Source: Condylostoma magnum | Taxonomy: Eukaryota; Ciliophora; Heterotrichea; Heterotrichida; Condylostomatidae | Length of the DNA stretch: 64,000 bases | Direction of reading: 5' to 3' | Assembly (NCBI GenBank): GCA_920105805.1 | Contig: CAKKTI010000081.1 | Coordinates: 1 to 64,000 of the forward strand | Shown here: piece by piece, positions 12,449 to 25,787 of the stretch | How positions within the stretch are numbered: the first letter of the stretch is position 1 | Layout: the number at the start of each line of letters is the position of its first letter | Notes under the pieces: model-generated | Seen by the model: only the letters and a program-made list of their open reading frames with translations | What the model was told of the DNA's origin: nothing | Database searches by the model: none | Made by a program: the position numbers and the translations under genes

Positions 12449-13147
12449 CTAAGATATATTAAATGATTTAAATTTCATCAAAACTTCTCTTGTATATAAA
12501 CAAAACTTTCCGCCACAACCTCCCGCGCATTTCTATCCTTAAATACAATTTTCACACCAATGGAATTAGCTTAGCTGAGTTACTAACCATTTGTGTCTTT
12601 ACAGATCTTAATTAAGCCCATTATACCGTTTCTAGCAGTCTTAGTTACACCTTTTACTTGAGTTTACTATATCTATCACATCATTTCCAAGAGACTTTAT
12701 TATTTCCTTTCTGGACGACGTCAATCTTTCCTTTATTATTTTTACTTGATGATCTGAATCTGACACTATCCATTAGGTGTAAAATCTCAGCAAATTGCAA
12801 ATTACTAAAACTCCGATTCCTATTGCAAGGTATAACTTCTCGTGGAACAGAATCCATAGATGATCGTGATATGCCAGAATGATAAAAGTTAGGGTATAAG
12901 TTGCTAGGATAAACCGGGATAAAATCTAAAGTCTAGAGTGATGCAGAGAGTAGGAAAGTTATCGCTCTATTAATTTAGTCTGCTTTGAGTTCAGCTGATC
13001 AAGCATTTCCTTAAAATCAGTTATTGATCTTTGCTTTGATGAAAATCGACCTATTATTATTCCTATTGCCAGAGCTACAGGTACTATAAGAAAGCATAGG
13101 TCGAATTCTATATTTTCTATCGAGGCACTGAAACTACTGCTGTCCAT
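12449..13147 (-). CDS. Multi-pass membrane protein with Cys cluster
   Basis: A 232-residue protein. The first hydrophobic segment lies near residues 17-36 (LCFLIVPVALAIGIIIGRF), and two more at about 75-95 and 100-118 (SRFILATYTLTFIILAYH, KLYLAIGIGVLVICNLL). A charged helical region follows, then a C-terminal Cys cluster (CENCIQGQKCAGGCGGKFC) that could bind metal. The two closely spaced TM segments followed by a coil and a terminal Cys cluster recall the ER-shaping Lunapark layout. The sequence match is too weak to name it. The gene ends TAGTAG and converges on the phosphatase gene. Confidence 0.7.
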
Positions 13148-13362
13148 TTTGATATTTATTCTAGATACGTGGAATTATGGTGGTTTAATGGAAATTGTAA
13201 AGGAATGACAGTTAAATTAAAATTTACTCAATAAGTGATTGTTTTAAGCATTGAAAGAAGTAATGGAAAAATTCAGTGTTTAAAAGACTGTTTGTTTACT
13301 TTTAAGTAAATTGTTAAAATTGTTGAATCCAGACATTTATTATGTAAGCTTAACTACTTTTA

Positions 13363-15948
13363 ATGACAGATGAAGAGTACAGGTAATTCAAAGGTAAAAA
13401 GACGTAGGCAATGGTATTTCTGTAAAAGCAAATAAATTTTGCTAGATAATAAAAGTAGATTACACACGAAAAGATTTTTAATACAGGTGAAAAGGCGGAT
13501 TAACTAATAGAACAAGATAATTTACAGCATTGGTAAAAGTAATTAAAAATTTTGGGATTGAAAACTGATAAAAATAATAAAAATTTAATCCCTTTATAGA
13601 AAAACAGGCAGAAATTTGCAAGTAGAAATGAGTAATAGGCAACAATCAATAGATTAGCTACTCCTAGAGGCTTATTAACAACACGCATTGAGACTGAAGA
13701 TTCTAGGGTGACTAATGAAAAGAATATATACAAATTAACGGAGTTCTAGTAAAAATCCCTATCTACTAGACCTAATACAGGATTTAAAACAGCTAGAACT
13801 GTAACAAGTCGAAAAAAAACAAGTAAAGCAATCTAACTCGATGGATAAAAGGGGAACTATGGAGACTTATTAAGTCTTATTAACAAACATTAAGTTTTAG
13901 ACTCTATTGAGAGCAAATCTAAGTTAAATAATCTGGATTAAAGAATCTTTAAAATGATGTTTGATGAGCCTTCAGAAATTTATAGATTGCTTAAGGATCC
14001 GTAGTATAAAACCTCGAAATTACTGTAGAAAATCAGAAGTACTCCAGATGCATAATGAAGCAAAGATCATGAGATAAAATTTAAGAAATTGCTAAGTAAA
14101 TCGAGTAGTTTTAATAATATTGCTAAAACACGTATATTCAACTCAGCCAACATAAAAACTGAAAAAGACAAGGAGGAGTAAGATAATATACAAAAATGGG
14201 TTAAAGATAAAAGATCTCCTTTAAAGAATGATCAAGAATATTAAAGTGAAAACTTTTTACTGGGTATAAAATCCGATTAAACTATGTCGAATATTGCCTA
14301 AAAAAGTGAAAAAATATCGAAATAATAATAGTACTGAGAAAAAATTAGACAGCTATAAAGTGAAACTGGGGAAAAATCAACCAATATGCATAAATTAGTA
14401 AGAACTAAAAAGTAGATGAATAATATTTGTAAATTTAGAGACGCTGTAAAAGGAGTTGAATTCTTATATAAGTGAGAAAGCTCAAATATACTATTTCATA
14501 AGGCTTAGAATATTTTAGCTGATTATTTTCTAACAGCGAATAAATTAGAAGTTAAGAGACTTAATAAAGCCAGGTACTCATACTTATCAGCTAAAATTGC
14601 TTTTCAGAGGGCAGAAAATGAGCTTATATAAAAAATGCTGTAACGAGCGGAAAAACGTAGATTAAAACTAAGAATTAAATAATAAGATTTATAAAGAGAA
14701 ATAACAAAAGCAAGAGCAATTGTAAGACGTATATTTGGATATGGTTATAAGCTTAAATAACGAAGAAAATTACAAACAACTGAATATGGAATTGATCACC
14801 CGTTATTTAGACAAAATATGATTAGACTTGGATATTTACCAAAATTTTTAAGCATAAAGCCTTAATAAAATGCTAACTAGATAATAGTATCTCAAGAAAT
14901 AGACTAATTTCCTGGATAAAGTTAAAAGAATATATCAAAAATGAATGATTTAGAGTAAAATTTAATAAAATTCAACTATAAAATATCTAAACACAAAGCA
15001 GCTGCAAAATTATAAGCAATGATACGAGGATTTATAGCAAGAAAGCATATTTAAAAACTAAGATACTATGTTATTTTAGTGTAAAGAAGTTTTAGAAGAT
15101 TTATATCAAAAAAGAAGCTAATTATGATGATTATCAACGATTTAATATACAATAAAGCATAGCAGTGTAAACTTTTATTAGAGAGGGTAAGATTCTCAAG
15201 TCTATTTCGATACTATATTTACCTAGAGATGAATAGAAAAACTCAACTAGGAAAAATAATAAAATAAATAACTCCAGATACGATTATATATGGCAGAAAA
15301 ATAGACTTTACTGCTTTTGTGCGTAAAAATTCAGTTAAGAAATAACCAACAGTACAAAGAAACAATGTTAGAATCAGAAGTATAATGAAAACGAATACAA
15401 TAAAGCCAGTCTAAAGAAAAGTAACCATTACTTAAAAGTCAAATCTGTAAAGGAAAAGTAAGATAGAGCTTAATGATGCAGAAAAGGAAATTCAGTAAAT
15501 GCAGATAGAATTATTATTTGCTCGAATGGAGATTTGAAAGTATTATCTAGTATTTACCCTTAACCTTTATATTCACAACCAAACATTAATCTAAATGTTT
15601 ACAAAAGGCACAAGAATTAACTCAGTTTTATTCAAAGAACTTAAAGAAACAACACCTTAAATCATAAAACAATCCAAAATCCTTCCAATAAAAGTAAAAT
15701 AAAGCTAAGTAAAGTTAATAGACAATATAATCTCATCATTACATAAGGATCTATTGAAAGCAAATAAAATAAAGGAAAAGACTCGGTAATTATGCTTAAG
15801 CATAGGCAAAACCTCTCAAAGTGGCTAAGTAAGTAAAAAGCTTTCCCTCAAGCCTTCCCCCACTTTCATAATACCAAAGATCTACCCCTAAGCAATTTCT
15901 AGCAAGCTAGTAGATGAGATTTTACTATGCAACGAGTTAAATAGTTAA
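13363..15948 (+). CDS. IQ-motif protein (861 aa)
   Basis: Starts MTDEEYRQFKGKKTQAMVFL and ends LLCNELNS before TAATAA, just 6 bp before the next ATG. The first half is basic and disordered with short helices. A coiled-coil block lies at about residues 420-490. Two tandem IQ motifs follow at ~546-590 (AAAKLQAMIRGFIARK and VILVQRSFRRFISKKK), the usual calmodulin or light-chain docking sites. No motor or GAP domain is present. A calmodulin-binding cytoskeletal scaffold is inferred. TGA reads as Trp in AQWSKDH, QYWEKI and EIWKYY. Confidence 0.8.
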
Positions 15949-15954
15949 TAAAAA

Positions 15955-16836
<882 letters not shown>

Positions 16837-16858
16837 TACTTAGTATTAGATTAAAAAT

Positions 16859-18970
16859 ATGAAACCATCGATCTTTTACCTTAAAAATTCAATGCATAGG
16901 ATGATTGAGGAGAAAGCCCAGTAGATTCACAGGAAGAAGTTGAGGAGTATCAGATCTGATTTGAGGATGAACAACCCTAAATTAGTTGATATAAGGAAAA
17001 GGGTTTGCAGGAATAGACAGTATGAGCTACACTAGAGAATGTTTTCAAATGTAAGATAAGCAGAAGCTAGGAAAATGAGTAATAAAAGAATGGCTGGGAA
17101 GGTGAGGAGTGTGAGTAGCTTACGCAGTAAAGAAATTGTTTAACTTAAGGCCAAAAATAGTTTACTTGAAAAACAATTAAACTAGTAGAAAGCTTACTAT
17201 GAAACTTAAATGCTTATGAATTTTACTAAGGGGAACTCTAAAAGCAGCTCTTTATCTGAAAGCACGCAGAAGATTAAGCCGGCTTAGCTCTAAATGCATA
17301 ATGATAATAAAATTACTATCAATACTCCGGCTCATCTTGGGTTGAGATCGTAGACCTTGCTCAACTCTCCTCATTTAAAGCCTATACGAGATATCACTCA
17401 GAATCAAAGCATTGCTATTCCCACACCTGCTGTAGTTGATAAACAGGTTGAAAAGGAGTTTAAAGTACTGAATCGGTATAAAAGTGTATTGGCCTTTATG
17501 ATGGATATCACCTAACAGTATGTTATTGAGACAGAGGTTAATAAGGAAAGGATAGAGAATATATAATATAGGAATTTAACCGGGGAGAGAAGAACTTTTG
17601 AGTTTAAGAGTAGTAATGATACTTACCTTGAAATAGTATAGGAAAATATTGAAATTGAGATTGTTGAAGAAATATAAGTAAAAATTAAGCCTATAGATTA
17701 ACCTATTCAGACTAAAGTGTACATTGTAGCAAAAACAAACAATAAAATAGAAGATTGCATTGAAGTTATCATAAAAGTGAATAATAAAGCAAAGTAAGAT
17801 GAGATGGTGTAATAACTGAAGAGATCTAAGGAATTAATTGTAATTGAGAATCAATAACTATAGTAATAGTTACTAGAAATGCCTGAAATTTTAAGCGCAA
17901 AGAAACAGTGGCCAATTACTTCCGAACTTCAGGATTTCTCTTAATCTTCTAAATGTGAATCGGATTAGACGGATATAATCAGACTTATGAGTGAAAACTA
18001 CTTTTCACCTACTAAAGTTCACTAAATATAAATAAACCTAGAAAACCCTTAATCTTACACTGTAGACTTCTAAAACAATTCTGACACTTTTATGACCTTT
18101 GAAGTATTCACTAACTCCTAGAAGATTTAAACGATAACTAAATTCATATAAGTTGGCCCATACTGCTAAGAAGATATAACATTCTCTATAATGTAATTAG
18201 AGGAATAAGTGGAAAACTTAGGGTAGATAATAGTCGCAAGTGAAGAAAATATAGTTGAGGTTATCGAAATATTGGGAGAATATTAGAGTCCTGCAAAAGA
18301 TTAAAGTAGTATTTCAATTAATTCAAGCAGCAATAGTCAAAATAGCATATCTATTCATTCGGATGATAGTCATGAGAATAAAGGCATCGATTTTTCATAA
18401 TTTGAAGTAATAAAAGAGCACAGATTAAAAGTGAATTAGGGATAGCCTAAATTTTTAAAAGTACCTTATAAGTGTATAAGTGAGGGAAACTTAAATTTTG
18501 AAACTGACAACTCTGATATAATTGAAATCAGATAGGCAAGTCTGGAAACTAACATAGATCAGAAAATATCCATACCCATACAAATAAGACCCCTATATAC
18601 ACCGGGTAGTCACTACTCATCAATTTTTATATATAACTAAAATGTAAAATAAGCTTTAAAACTTGAAATAAATGTTTAAAGCCCTATGAATCCTCCTATA
18701 ACCCTACATTTGTAGTTAGATTTATCTCAATATAATGAAATTCAATTACCTTATACTAATCCAACAGAAAATGAATTGTTGGTGGAAATCAAACCTGAAA
18801 GCAGCTCAATATAAGTTTAGGAGGAGCCAGTGTATACATTAAAATCATAGGAAGGAATCCATATTCCCCTATAAATCTCTCCATAGAGTGATACCTTAGA
18901 TACCAGAATCTATGTTCTATCTAAAAACACTATAATACAAGAAATTATCCTAATCATTGAAAATAGTTAG
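16859..18970 (+). CDS. 703-residue protein, possible Ig-like beta domains
   Basis: Starts MKPSIFYLKNSMHRMIEEKA. The first ~110 residues are strongly basic and helical (RKKLRSIRSDLRMNNPKLVD), and a short coil follows. From ~190 to the end the sequence is dominated by alternating beta-type segments such as TKVYIVAKTNNKIEDCIEVI and QKISIPIQIRPLYTPGSHYS, the pattern of repeated Ig-like/MSP folds. Nephrocystin-4-type or ASH-type ciliary proteins have that organisation, but I cannot show homology. The start lies 22 bp after the presumed kinase stop, in another frame. The end is TAGTAA. Confidence 0.65.
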
Positions 18971-19116
18971 TAATTATTAATAAAATATCTATCCGGAATA
19001 GTAAGATTACTTTTTTATATCAAACTGCACAAAATTTAGCATGCATCTTTTATATTTACAGTATACAAGTACTAAATTGTTTTAGATGAATATATATCAC
19101 GAATTAGAAAAACAAA

Positions 19117-20781
19117 ATGGAAGAAACTACTTAACCTCTTATATAAACCTAACCAAAAAGATCATGATTATTACGTCTATGTAGTATGTGCTTTAAAAAG
19201 AGCAGCAGCCCAGATGATACAATTCCTTTACCATAACAAATAAGGAATATCTCTTCAAATACCGCACTACCCTAAAATATACAACTAAGAATACTAAGCT
19301 ATTTCTCCCAGAAAGTTTATGTACTGGGTAACAATAACTCATAAGCTTTTGCCTTTTTTAAACATAAATCCATTGAAAAAGGCTTAAAACGTTAGAAGAG
19401 CAAATAATTCTTTGACAATATCACACATGAAGCATTCACTAAGTTGGATCAAGGTGTTTAAATAGAATCAATGGAGATCACAATCCCTGAAAAGATTTCT
19501 AAATTTATATCAAACTACATATATAAAACTTTTAAACCCAGCACAATTATTGATGGATTATGCGGAGTAGGCTCAGCTTCAATTTAATTTGCTAAATACT
19601 GCAAGGTTATCTCAATTGATAACGATTTATAAAAAATTAACATTGCTAAATAAAATGCCTATGTGTAAAAAGTTGATTAAAATATTGAATTTGTGAGTGA
19701 TGATATATTCTAAGTATAAAACTAGTATAATGGTGATATCATTTTCTTTAATCCTGATTTTAGATTTGTCAATGATACAATTGATTTACGCACAATGTCT
19801 ATACCAAGCTTCGAGTAGTTAATTGCAGCTGGGTGTAAAATGGCAAAAACTATAGTGTTTTGTCTTCCATGTAATATTGACCCCAACCAATTAGCACAGA
19901 TTGTGCATGAAAACACTAGTTTAGATATATTGATAAAGTTTGTGTTGTTATTTAGTAATGGGTAAGTCAGATGCATACTATGTATTATTGGTAAATTGAG
20001 TGAAAAGTCAAACAATAGGGTAGTTGAAATGATTTAATCTAAACTTGAGCTAAGTGAAAGCTAAACTATTGTTTTAAACAATCTAACAATGTAAGTTCAA
20101 TCATTTATTTGAAGGAAGATTTTAAATGGGTTGCAAAAGGCTTAGTAATAATGTTAATAGGCATAATACAAGCCTGCAAATGTGTTTTTTCAAATTCTGA
20201 GAACTGATTTAAGAAACGAGTGAAATGATATTTCAATTTTATATGTAAAGGAGAATGAAGGAAGAATTGCCTAGTTGATGCTAAAATACCTAAAAATATT
20301 TTATTTTATTGAAAACATAGAGTCTTATAATAATCAAGATAGTTAGAAATAACCCGTATTATTGATTGATGGCCTAATACTAAATGAAACTCAAAGAATT
20401 GAGAATTATTTAGCTTAGAAGTTGCATAAAAACTAAGATTCTTAACTAAACTAAAAGGTAGGTGAAATCTGTGCAATGGTAAATGATATGAAATAGGATA
20501 TAAATAATAACTAATAGGAACTTGATAAAAAACTGCGATAATTAGAGTCGAAGCTTGGACAAGGATTTGGAATGAAAAGACTAACACTAGGCGATTTCTA
20601 TGTATTAGATTTATTTGATAACTTAATATGCTATAAAGCTCTACCATAGAAGCTTAATGAGTATAGAACCAAGTTAAGTAAAACAATCAACAAAATAAAA
20701 GAATTTTGAACTAGTTACTAAACATTAGAGCTATGTGCATATTTTAAAAACCATCCTAAAAATCCCTCTAAATTTATCTAA
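19117..20781 (+). CDS. TGS1-like methyltransferase, divergent
   Basis: A 554-residue protein. Residues ~105-250 resemble trimethylguanosine synthase: a FDNITHEAFTKLDQGVQIES segment like the TGS1 F-x-R-[FY]-D-x-G-I entry, then the SAM-binding IIDGLCGVGSASIQFAKYC (motif I) and VISIDNDLQKINIAKQNA (motif II). FVSDDIF and IIFFNPDF sit where TGS1 has its S-P-P-W-G-G block. That catalytic Trp/Pro motif is not present, so cap hypermethylase activity is doubtful. The C-terminal ~300 residues are unassigned, with a LLIDGLILNETQRIENYL element and a coil. It ends 14 bp from the convergent EFHC gene. Confidence 0.7.
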
Positions 20782-20795
20782 ATGTCTTAACTTAA

Positions 20796-22379
20796 CTAAC
20801 TAATATTGAATTGCTGCTCCATAAACTTGCGGGTGTACTCATCACACGACTCAATATGAAATCTATACCGGTTGACAGTGACATCTTTTCCTGTAAGGAA
20901 GTCGTGGGGCTGAAAATACTATTCATTATTCTAGATATTTTTGTACCTATTTCTAATAAGGAATTTCCCCTCAACAACACCTGAGTTCCTCTACGGCAAT
21001 TCATGAATTTAAAGAGTATCATCATTTAAAAAGTAAGCCAATACAAATCTTCTATCAACATCCTCCGGTGCAGTAGTATTCAATCTCAAAACCCATCTAA
21101 GAATTTTTGAAGAATTATCAATAAACTTAAAATAATCCTTTTTAGGGGGATTAGGAATAAGTCTATAAACGTATCCAAGAGAGTCTTCTTCACTTCCGAT
21201 TCCGTCATGGGGAGGGACAACTACATTATTAGGCTCTTAGGACGCAGGATTAGGATTAGGCCCCAATGGAAACGCTCTGTTATAGTTTTTGTCGTAATAA
21301 AACACTGTGAAATTATCAGCAGAGTTTAACTCGAACTCCCTTCCGTATATGTTTATGTTCATATGGGGGAATATTTCATACTCTTTTAAGTAATCTCCTT
21401 CAGGCACTATTCCAGGCTGTCCTAATTAAGGATTTTTCTGTAGTTTGGCACGTTTCAAGTATACAGGAAAATCTCTTCTACCGTCATTTGGTGCATGAAT
21501 CTCTAAAATTTCTACGGTATCATCAGCTAGATAATAATGCATTATGAAAGGCTCTCCACTAGTGCAGAAAAATCTAAGAACTCTTCTATCATTGTCCAAA
21601 AATTACTTTTCAGGTTTGGGACGTCCACCACCCAGGGATTTCTCCAGAAAATCTTTCATCATTGCATCTTTTATTTGAACTCTAGGACGACTGGTGGACT
21701 CTACGAAGGGATCAACTGGTATTTCTTCATTTTAGGATTAAGGGATTCCATTTAGCTCTGAAAACTCACGTGTATACTCATCGCAGCTGGTGATTCTAAT
21801 GTTTTTTCCCAGTATTACTACATTCTCGCCTACCAGTAGGTCTCTAGGCTGTATGCAGATTCCACTTTGATCGTCTTTTAGCACTTGGCGGCGCTTTAAG
21901 AAAGCACCCTGGGGACGTCCGCTGTTCGTCTGTCTATGCTCGTTTATTTAGAGGGTATGGTCCTCGATGTAGTAAAGGATGGTAAGACGTCTCACACTGT
22001 AGTGCTCCAATCTGCTTTCTACTACCGACTCACGGAAGTAGCCTATGTATCTTAGTACTTACCTATCCAATTTAACAAAAGTAGGTTCAAACTAGTCAGT
22101 GATTTCTTCAGAGTTCAATGGAGCGTGCACCGAATGCGTTGTACTCATGAATTGTTAGTTTAACATTCTTGATTGGTCTGGCTGCTCTTATCGATTCCTA
22201 CGGGGTAGGACATATGGAGGAATTGGCTGATTTGCCTATGTAAAATTTACGTAGTCTCTGTTAGCTTCTTACTTGGAAGCACTTACACGCTTATTAGACA
22301 CTTTCTGATTATAAATTACAGTAGGGTCGTGGCCCGGGGTAAAGCCTGGAAGGTTAGGGTATGCGCTAGATCCGAACAT
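20796..22379 (-). CDS. EFHC1/2 (Rib72)-like DM10 protein
   Basis: A 527-residue ciliary protein with three DM10 domains at about 100-215, 265-375 and 410-515. Signatures include VLRYIGYFRESV..., VLRFFCTSGEPFIMHYYLAD and RFVLAYFLNDDTLQIHEL, plus the repeated motif RxxScDEYTRKF that closes domains 1 and 3. This is the arrangement of EFHC1/EFHC2 and Chlamydomonas Rib72, microtubule inner proteins of doublet A-tubules. The N-terminus has the family PxLPGFxxxxxD motif. The chain stops about ten residues after DM10-3, so the C-terminal EF-hand module is missing. The stop is the TAG at 20796. Confidence 0.93.
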
Positions 22380-22581
22380 AACTGAAAATATGTTTATGGT
22401 TATTAAAGTTTAATTCAAATTAAGGAAATATTAGGGTAATTTGAATGCGTTTGTTTGGTAGATCTTTTTGGGAATGTGGCAGGAAATTTGAATTTATGAT
22501 AGGAAAACTATTCTGTAATTATTTGATAAGAAAATTTGAAAAATATGAATCCTTTTAAGCTTTATAAAGTAACTAAATAAA

Positions 22582-23691
22582 CTAATTTTGACTGGCCAGA
22601 CTCATTAGTATCTCTGCATTTTCATCTCTATATGATTGTAATATGGGAAATTTAATCATAAGAGGTAGAGAAGGCTTAATAGCTTCTTGACTTTTAAACT
22701 ACTAGTCATTTTTAAATCCTTGTTCTAAAAACGCTGATTTTCAATACTTACTGTAATCTGATTCCGTAGGTGTGATTTAAAATTCTTACTCAATACTAGG
22801 AATTTAAATTGTTATATGATTAATACTCTTTATCATCTAATTAGATTACTAAGAAGAAGCTTATTTATTCATATTGTCACCCGAACCTCTGGGCTGTATT
22901 GGATTTTCAATAGGATTGTATGATTCATTTGTGGTTGGTCTTTGCTAGGCTTGGAATTGCGTGCGTTAATCAGCTTCTATTTATTTACTATATTCTTAAA
23001 TTTCCTAACCAGTAGCTATAAAAGGAAACTAAAGCAGGACTTAATAATTTCCTTATTCATACTAGATAACTTATTCTGTTTCTAGTATTCCGATGGATTA
23101 TGGGCTATGAATGTATATTGATATTGGAAATGAGGTTTCAAGAGCTGTGCCACGAGTTAAAATCGCGCCTTTCTTTAATTCTTAATCTTTAGTTAAGTAA
23201 TAAAATAAAATATGAGTTTTAAGCCCTTCTCCGATACTTTGCATAATTCGTCTAAGGTTAGTTTCTACTTCTAATTGGCCCATTCTGACGAAAATACGAG
23301 TATACTCTTTATCCTGATCGTAAACTAATCTTTTTCCAAAGTCTGATATATGGGTATATAGATTTTATTCCTATGAATAGGAATGGAGCCAATAAATTCC
23401 TTGTTAATAGTTCTATGACTCAAATACAATAGTTCTTACTAAATGTAATTCGTTGTCAATTTCACGTTAGCTCATAAAGTTTTAGTCTCGGGGATAATTC
23501 TTCCCTCTAATGTTTCTCTCTATATGAGAGAAATATTCATTGAGTTCCTATTCATTTTTCATCTTTACGCAAAGTAAAGTTTAAATTAGTGCATATCCGA
23601 CCATAAAGGGAACTTGATCCGGGATCTAAGTAATGTAAACCATTCTTTAATACATTGAATAATCAACAGATTGTCTATATTCGATTTCCAT
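22582..23691 (-). CDS. Protein of unknown function (369 aa)
   Basis: Starts MEIEYRQSVDYSMYQRMVYI. The first ~225 residues look globular alpha/beta (TRIFVRMGQLEVETNLRRIM, THILFYYLTKDQELKKGAIL, FPISIYIHSPQSIGILETEQ). Residues 230-300 are Gln/Asn-rich and disordered. A short ordered tail ends LMSLASQN. A TAG at 22582 is taken as the stop, with a second TAG nine bases on. No domain, signal peptide or TM segment is recognised. It sits between glucokinase and EFHC on the same strand. Confidence 0.65.
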
Positions 23692-23832
23692 ATTTATTTT
23701 AGGAATATTAGCTAAGTATAGCAAATTTACAGAATGACTTTATTGAAGAAGGGCAATATACCAAATGAATAATTTATAACAATTTCTGCATATATCTTTT
23801 AAGCTTTACCAAATTTTAGCAAACGTAATTAA

Positions 23833-24891
23833 CTAAAGCTTGGAGAATTTTTTCTGAACTAGGTAAAAAAGGCCACTTAATGCCGGATTATAGTCTTCTT
23901 TAACAATATATATAGGTATTTGCCTTGTAATATTTTGAATGTGTGCAGATTTTGAATATATTCCTTGAATCAAACTCTCACTCTCAGATAAAAGTTATCA
24001 GTTTTTTTACGCGATTCCTCCTATAACATAAATTCCTCCATACGGAAGATACTAGCATACTAAATTTCCAATACAATATCCTAAAACTTTTAATATTACT
24101 TACAAAGCTCTGGTACAAATCTAATCTCTTCTTTACCCTCCATAGGTATAAATAAGTTTATTTTTTTATCCTTTGTCATTAGTTGCATAAAACATTCTAT
24201 CAAATTCAGTATCTACCATCTCAGGATGTTTATCTCTTATAGCATCATAACTATGATATGAGCCATTGCCAGCTGCAGCAATTTCTAAAGTAACATAGCT
24301 TTAAAGCTCCAAATAGTCAAACTCTTGACTATTTTTAAATATATTCATGAAATGATCATAAACTGCTTACTCATCTTCAGATTAAGGGACAAAAGCAGAA
24401 TGGCCTCCTTCCCCAGGCCATACTTTGTATTCATTATTAAACGGAATTAAAAACCCAACACCTATTCCGGTTCCTGGGCCTAGTAAAGCTTTTACTTACC
24501 CATTATTTTAGGAGGTTTAGGGCCCATTGATCTGTATATAATCAGCTTCTTGTATATTTAATAATCCATATCCTGCTATTACAAAATCATTTAAAAACTT
24601 TACTTTAGGAATATTAAAAGTATCCTATACTTGCTATGCTGTTACAACTTCTGTTCATCCAGCATTTGTAAGTTAGCATCTGTTATTCGTAGTAGGACCT
24701 GCAACTCCAAATATTGCAAGTTGAATTTAATCATCGTCTTAAATAAAATCCTATAAGCATTATAGAAAGTTTTAATATTAACGAGTTGATAGTTTTGCTT
24801 ATCTTGAAATTATCAAATTACTTTAGGATAGGCTTAGCATCCAGAATCTAGCATTTGTTCCACCTATGTCACCTACAATCGCTTATGTCAT
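23833..24891 (-). CDS. Glucokinase, bacterial Glk type, C-terminal SKL
   Basis: A 352-residue sugar kinase of the bacterial Glk family (ATP + glucose to glucose-6-phosphate), not the eukaryotic hexokinase family. [16 protein letters not shown] is the phosphate-1/ATP motif. [14 protein letters not shown] supplies the catalytic Asp. [16 protein letters not shown] and [16 protein letters not shown] are family blocks with the sugar-contacting Glu-Gly-Gly-His. [14 protein letters not shown] closes the ATP site. The end is FSKL followed by a TAG at 23833-23835. If that TAG is the stop, the protein carries a textbook PTS1 peroxisomal signal. The family is common in protists by transfer. Confidence 0.92.
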
Positions 24892-25101
24892 ATTTTGTGG
24901 TAGGTTTGATAATTTTAGAAATAAAAAAATAATTATCAATGGGATAAATATGAATGTCTTATTGAGACTAACAGAAATAACTACTATAGAACGTTATATC
25001 TAGAGTACTTAGTAATAGGATAAAGCAGGATTATAGTAAAACATTCCTCAATCACAGCTTTAAAATACACCTACTATAAGTTTAAATAATTCTACACTAA
25101 A

Positions 25102-25728
25102 ATGGAGTATGATGAATATATGGTCTAGGATTCCGGGGAGTATCTCACTAAATAATACTGGAATTGAAGATTTAGTTATGAGGAGCATAAAGAATGATTT
25201 GCAGATTATAAAGATTTTAGAAATATAATAATAGAAAATTTTAGCTGTTAAGATAGCATTTTAAACTTAGGTTGTGGAAATTCAAATCTAGGAAATGAAT
25301 TAGAAAAGGATGGATATGAGTTTATAACAAACTTTGACTTTTCCTATGTAGCATTAGATTGGATAAGCTAATTTGATAACACTTCCAATAATCAGCAGTA
25401 CATATGTGGAGATGTATTAGAAATGCCATTCAGAGATAATTCGTTTGATTAAGTTATTGAAAAATCTACACTTGATGTTCTGTAGATAGACAATGATGAC
25501 TATGAAAACCCTACAGAGTTAGTTTATAATAGGTTAAAACTTGCTGTTGATAATATTTATAGAGTTTTGAAATAAGGCGGAACTTTTATTAGTATAGCTT
25601 TCGATTTGCCATAGTATAGAAAAAGATATTTCAATACTGAAAACTGATTAACAAGTGTAATTCATGTAAATCTCTAGTCGAAAGATTTTTACATTTATGT
25701 AAATAAGAAAATCTGACAATTCTTTTAG
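25102..25728 (+). CDS. METTL13/EEF1AKMT4-type methyltransferase
   Basis: About 205 residues. The N-terminal YWNWRFSYEEHKEWFADY block matches the Y-W-[DN]-x-R-Y...[EF]-W signature of the eEF1A-lysine methyltransferase group, with several Trp codons written TGA. The SAM site follows: ILNLGCGNSNLGNEL, then FITNFDFSYVALDWI. Later come GDVLEMPFRDNSFDQVIEKS and the post-I region IYRVLKQGGTFISIAF. Members methylate lysines of elongation factor eEF1A or related targets; the substrate here is inferred only. The C-terminus is ambiguous: TGA at 25714 or TAG at 25726 may be the stop. It converges on the channel gene. Confidence 0.85.
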
Positions 25729-25787
25729 TATTATTTTAACTTTACTGATAAATATATTTGAGCAAAATTATATACTAAATGTTATTA

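Noticed and set aside
12449-13147. Naming this gene Lunapark
   Set aside because: Only the order of TM pair, coil and Cys cluster is similar. The characteristic Lunapark zinc-finger sequence is not visible.
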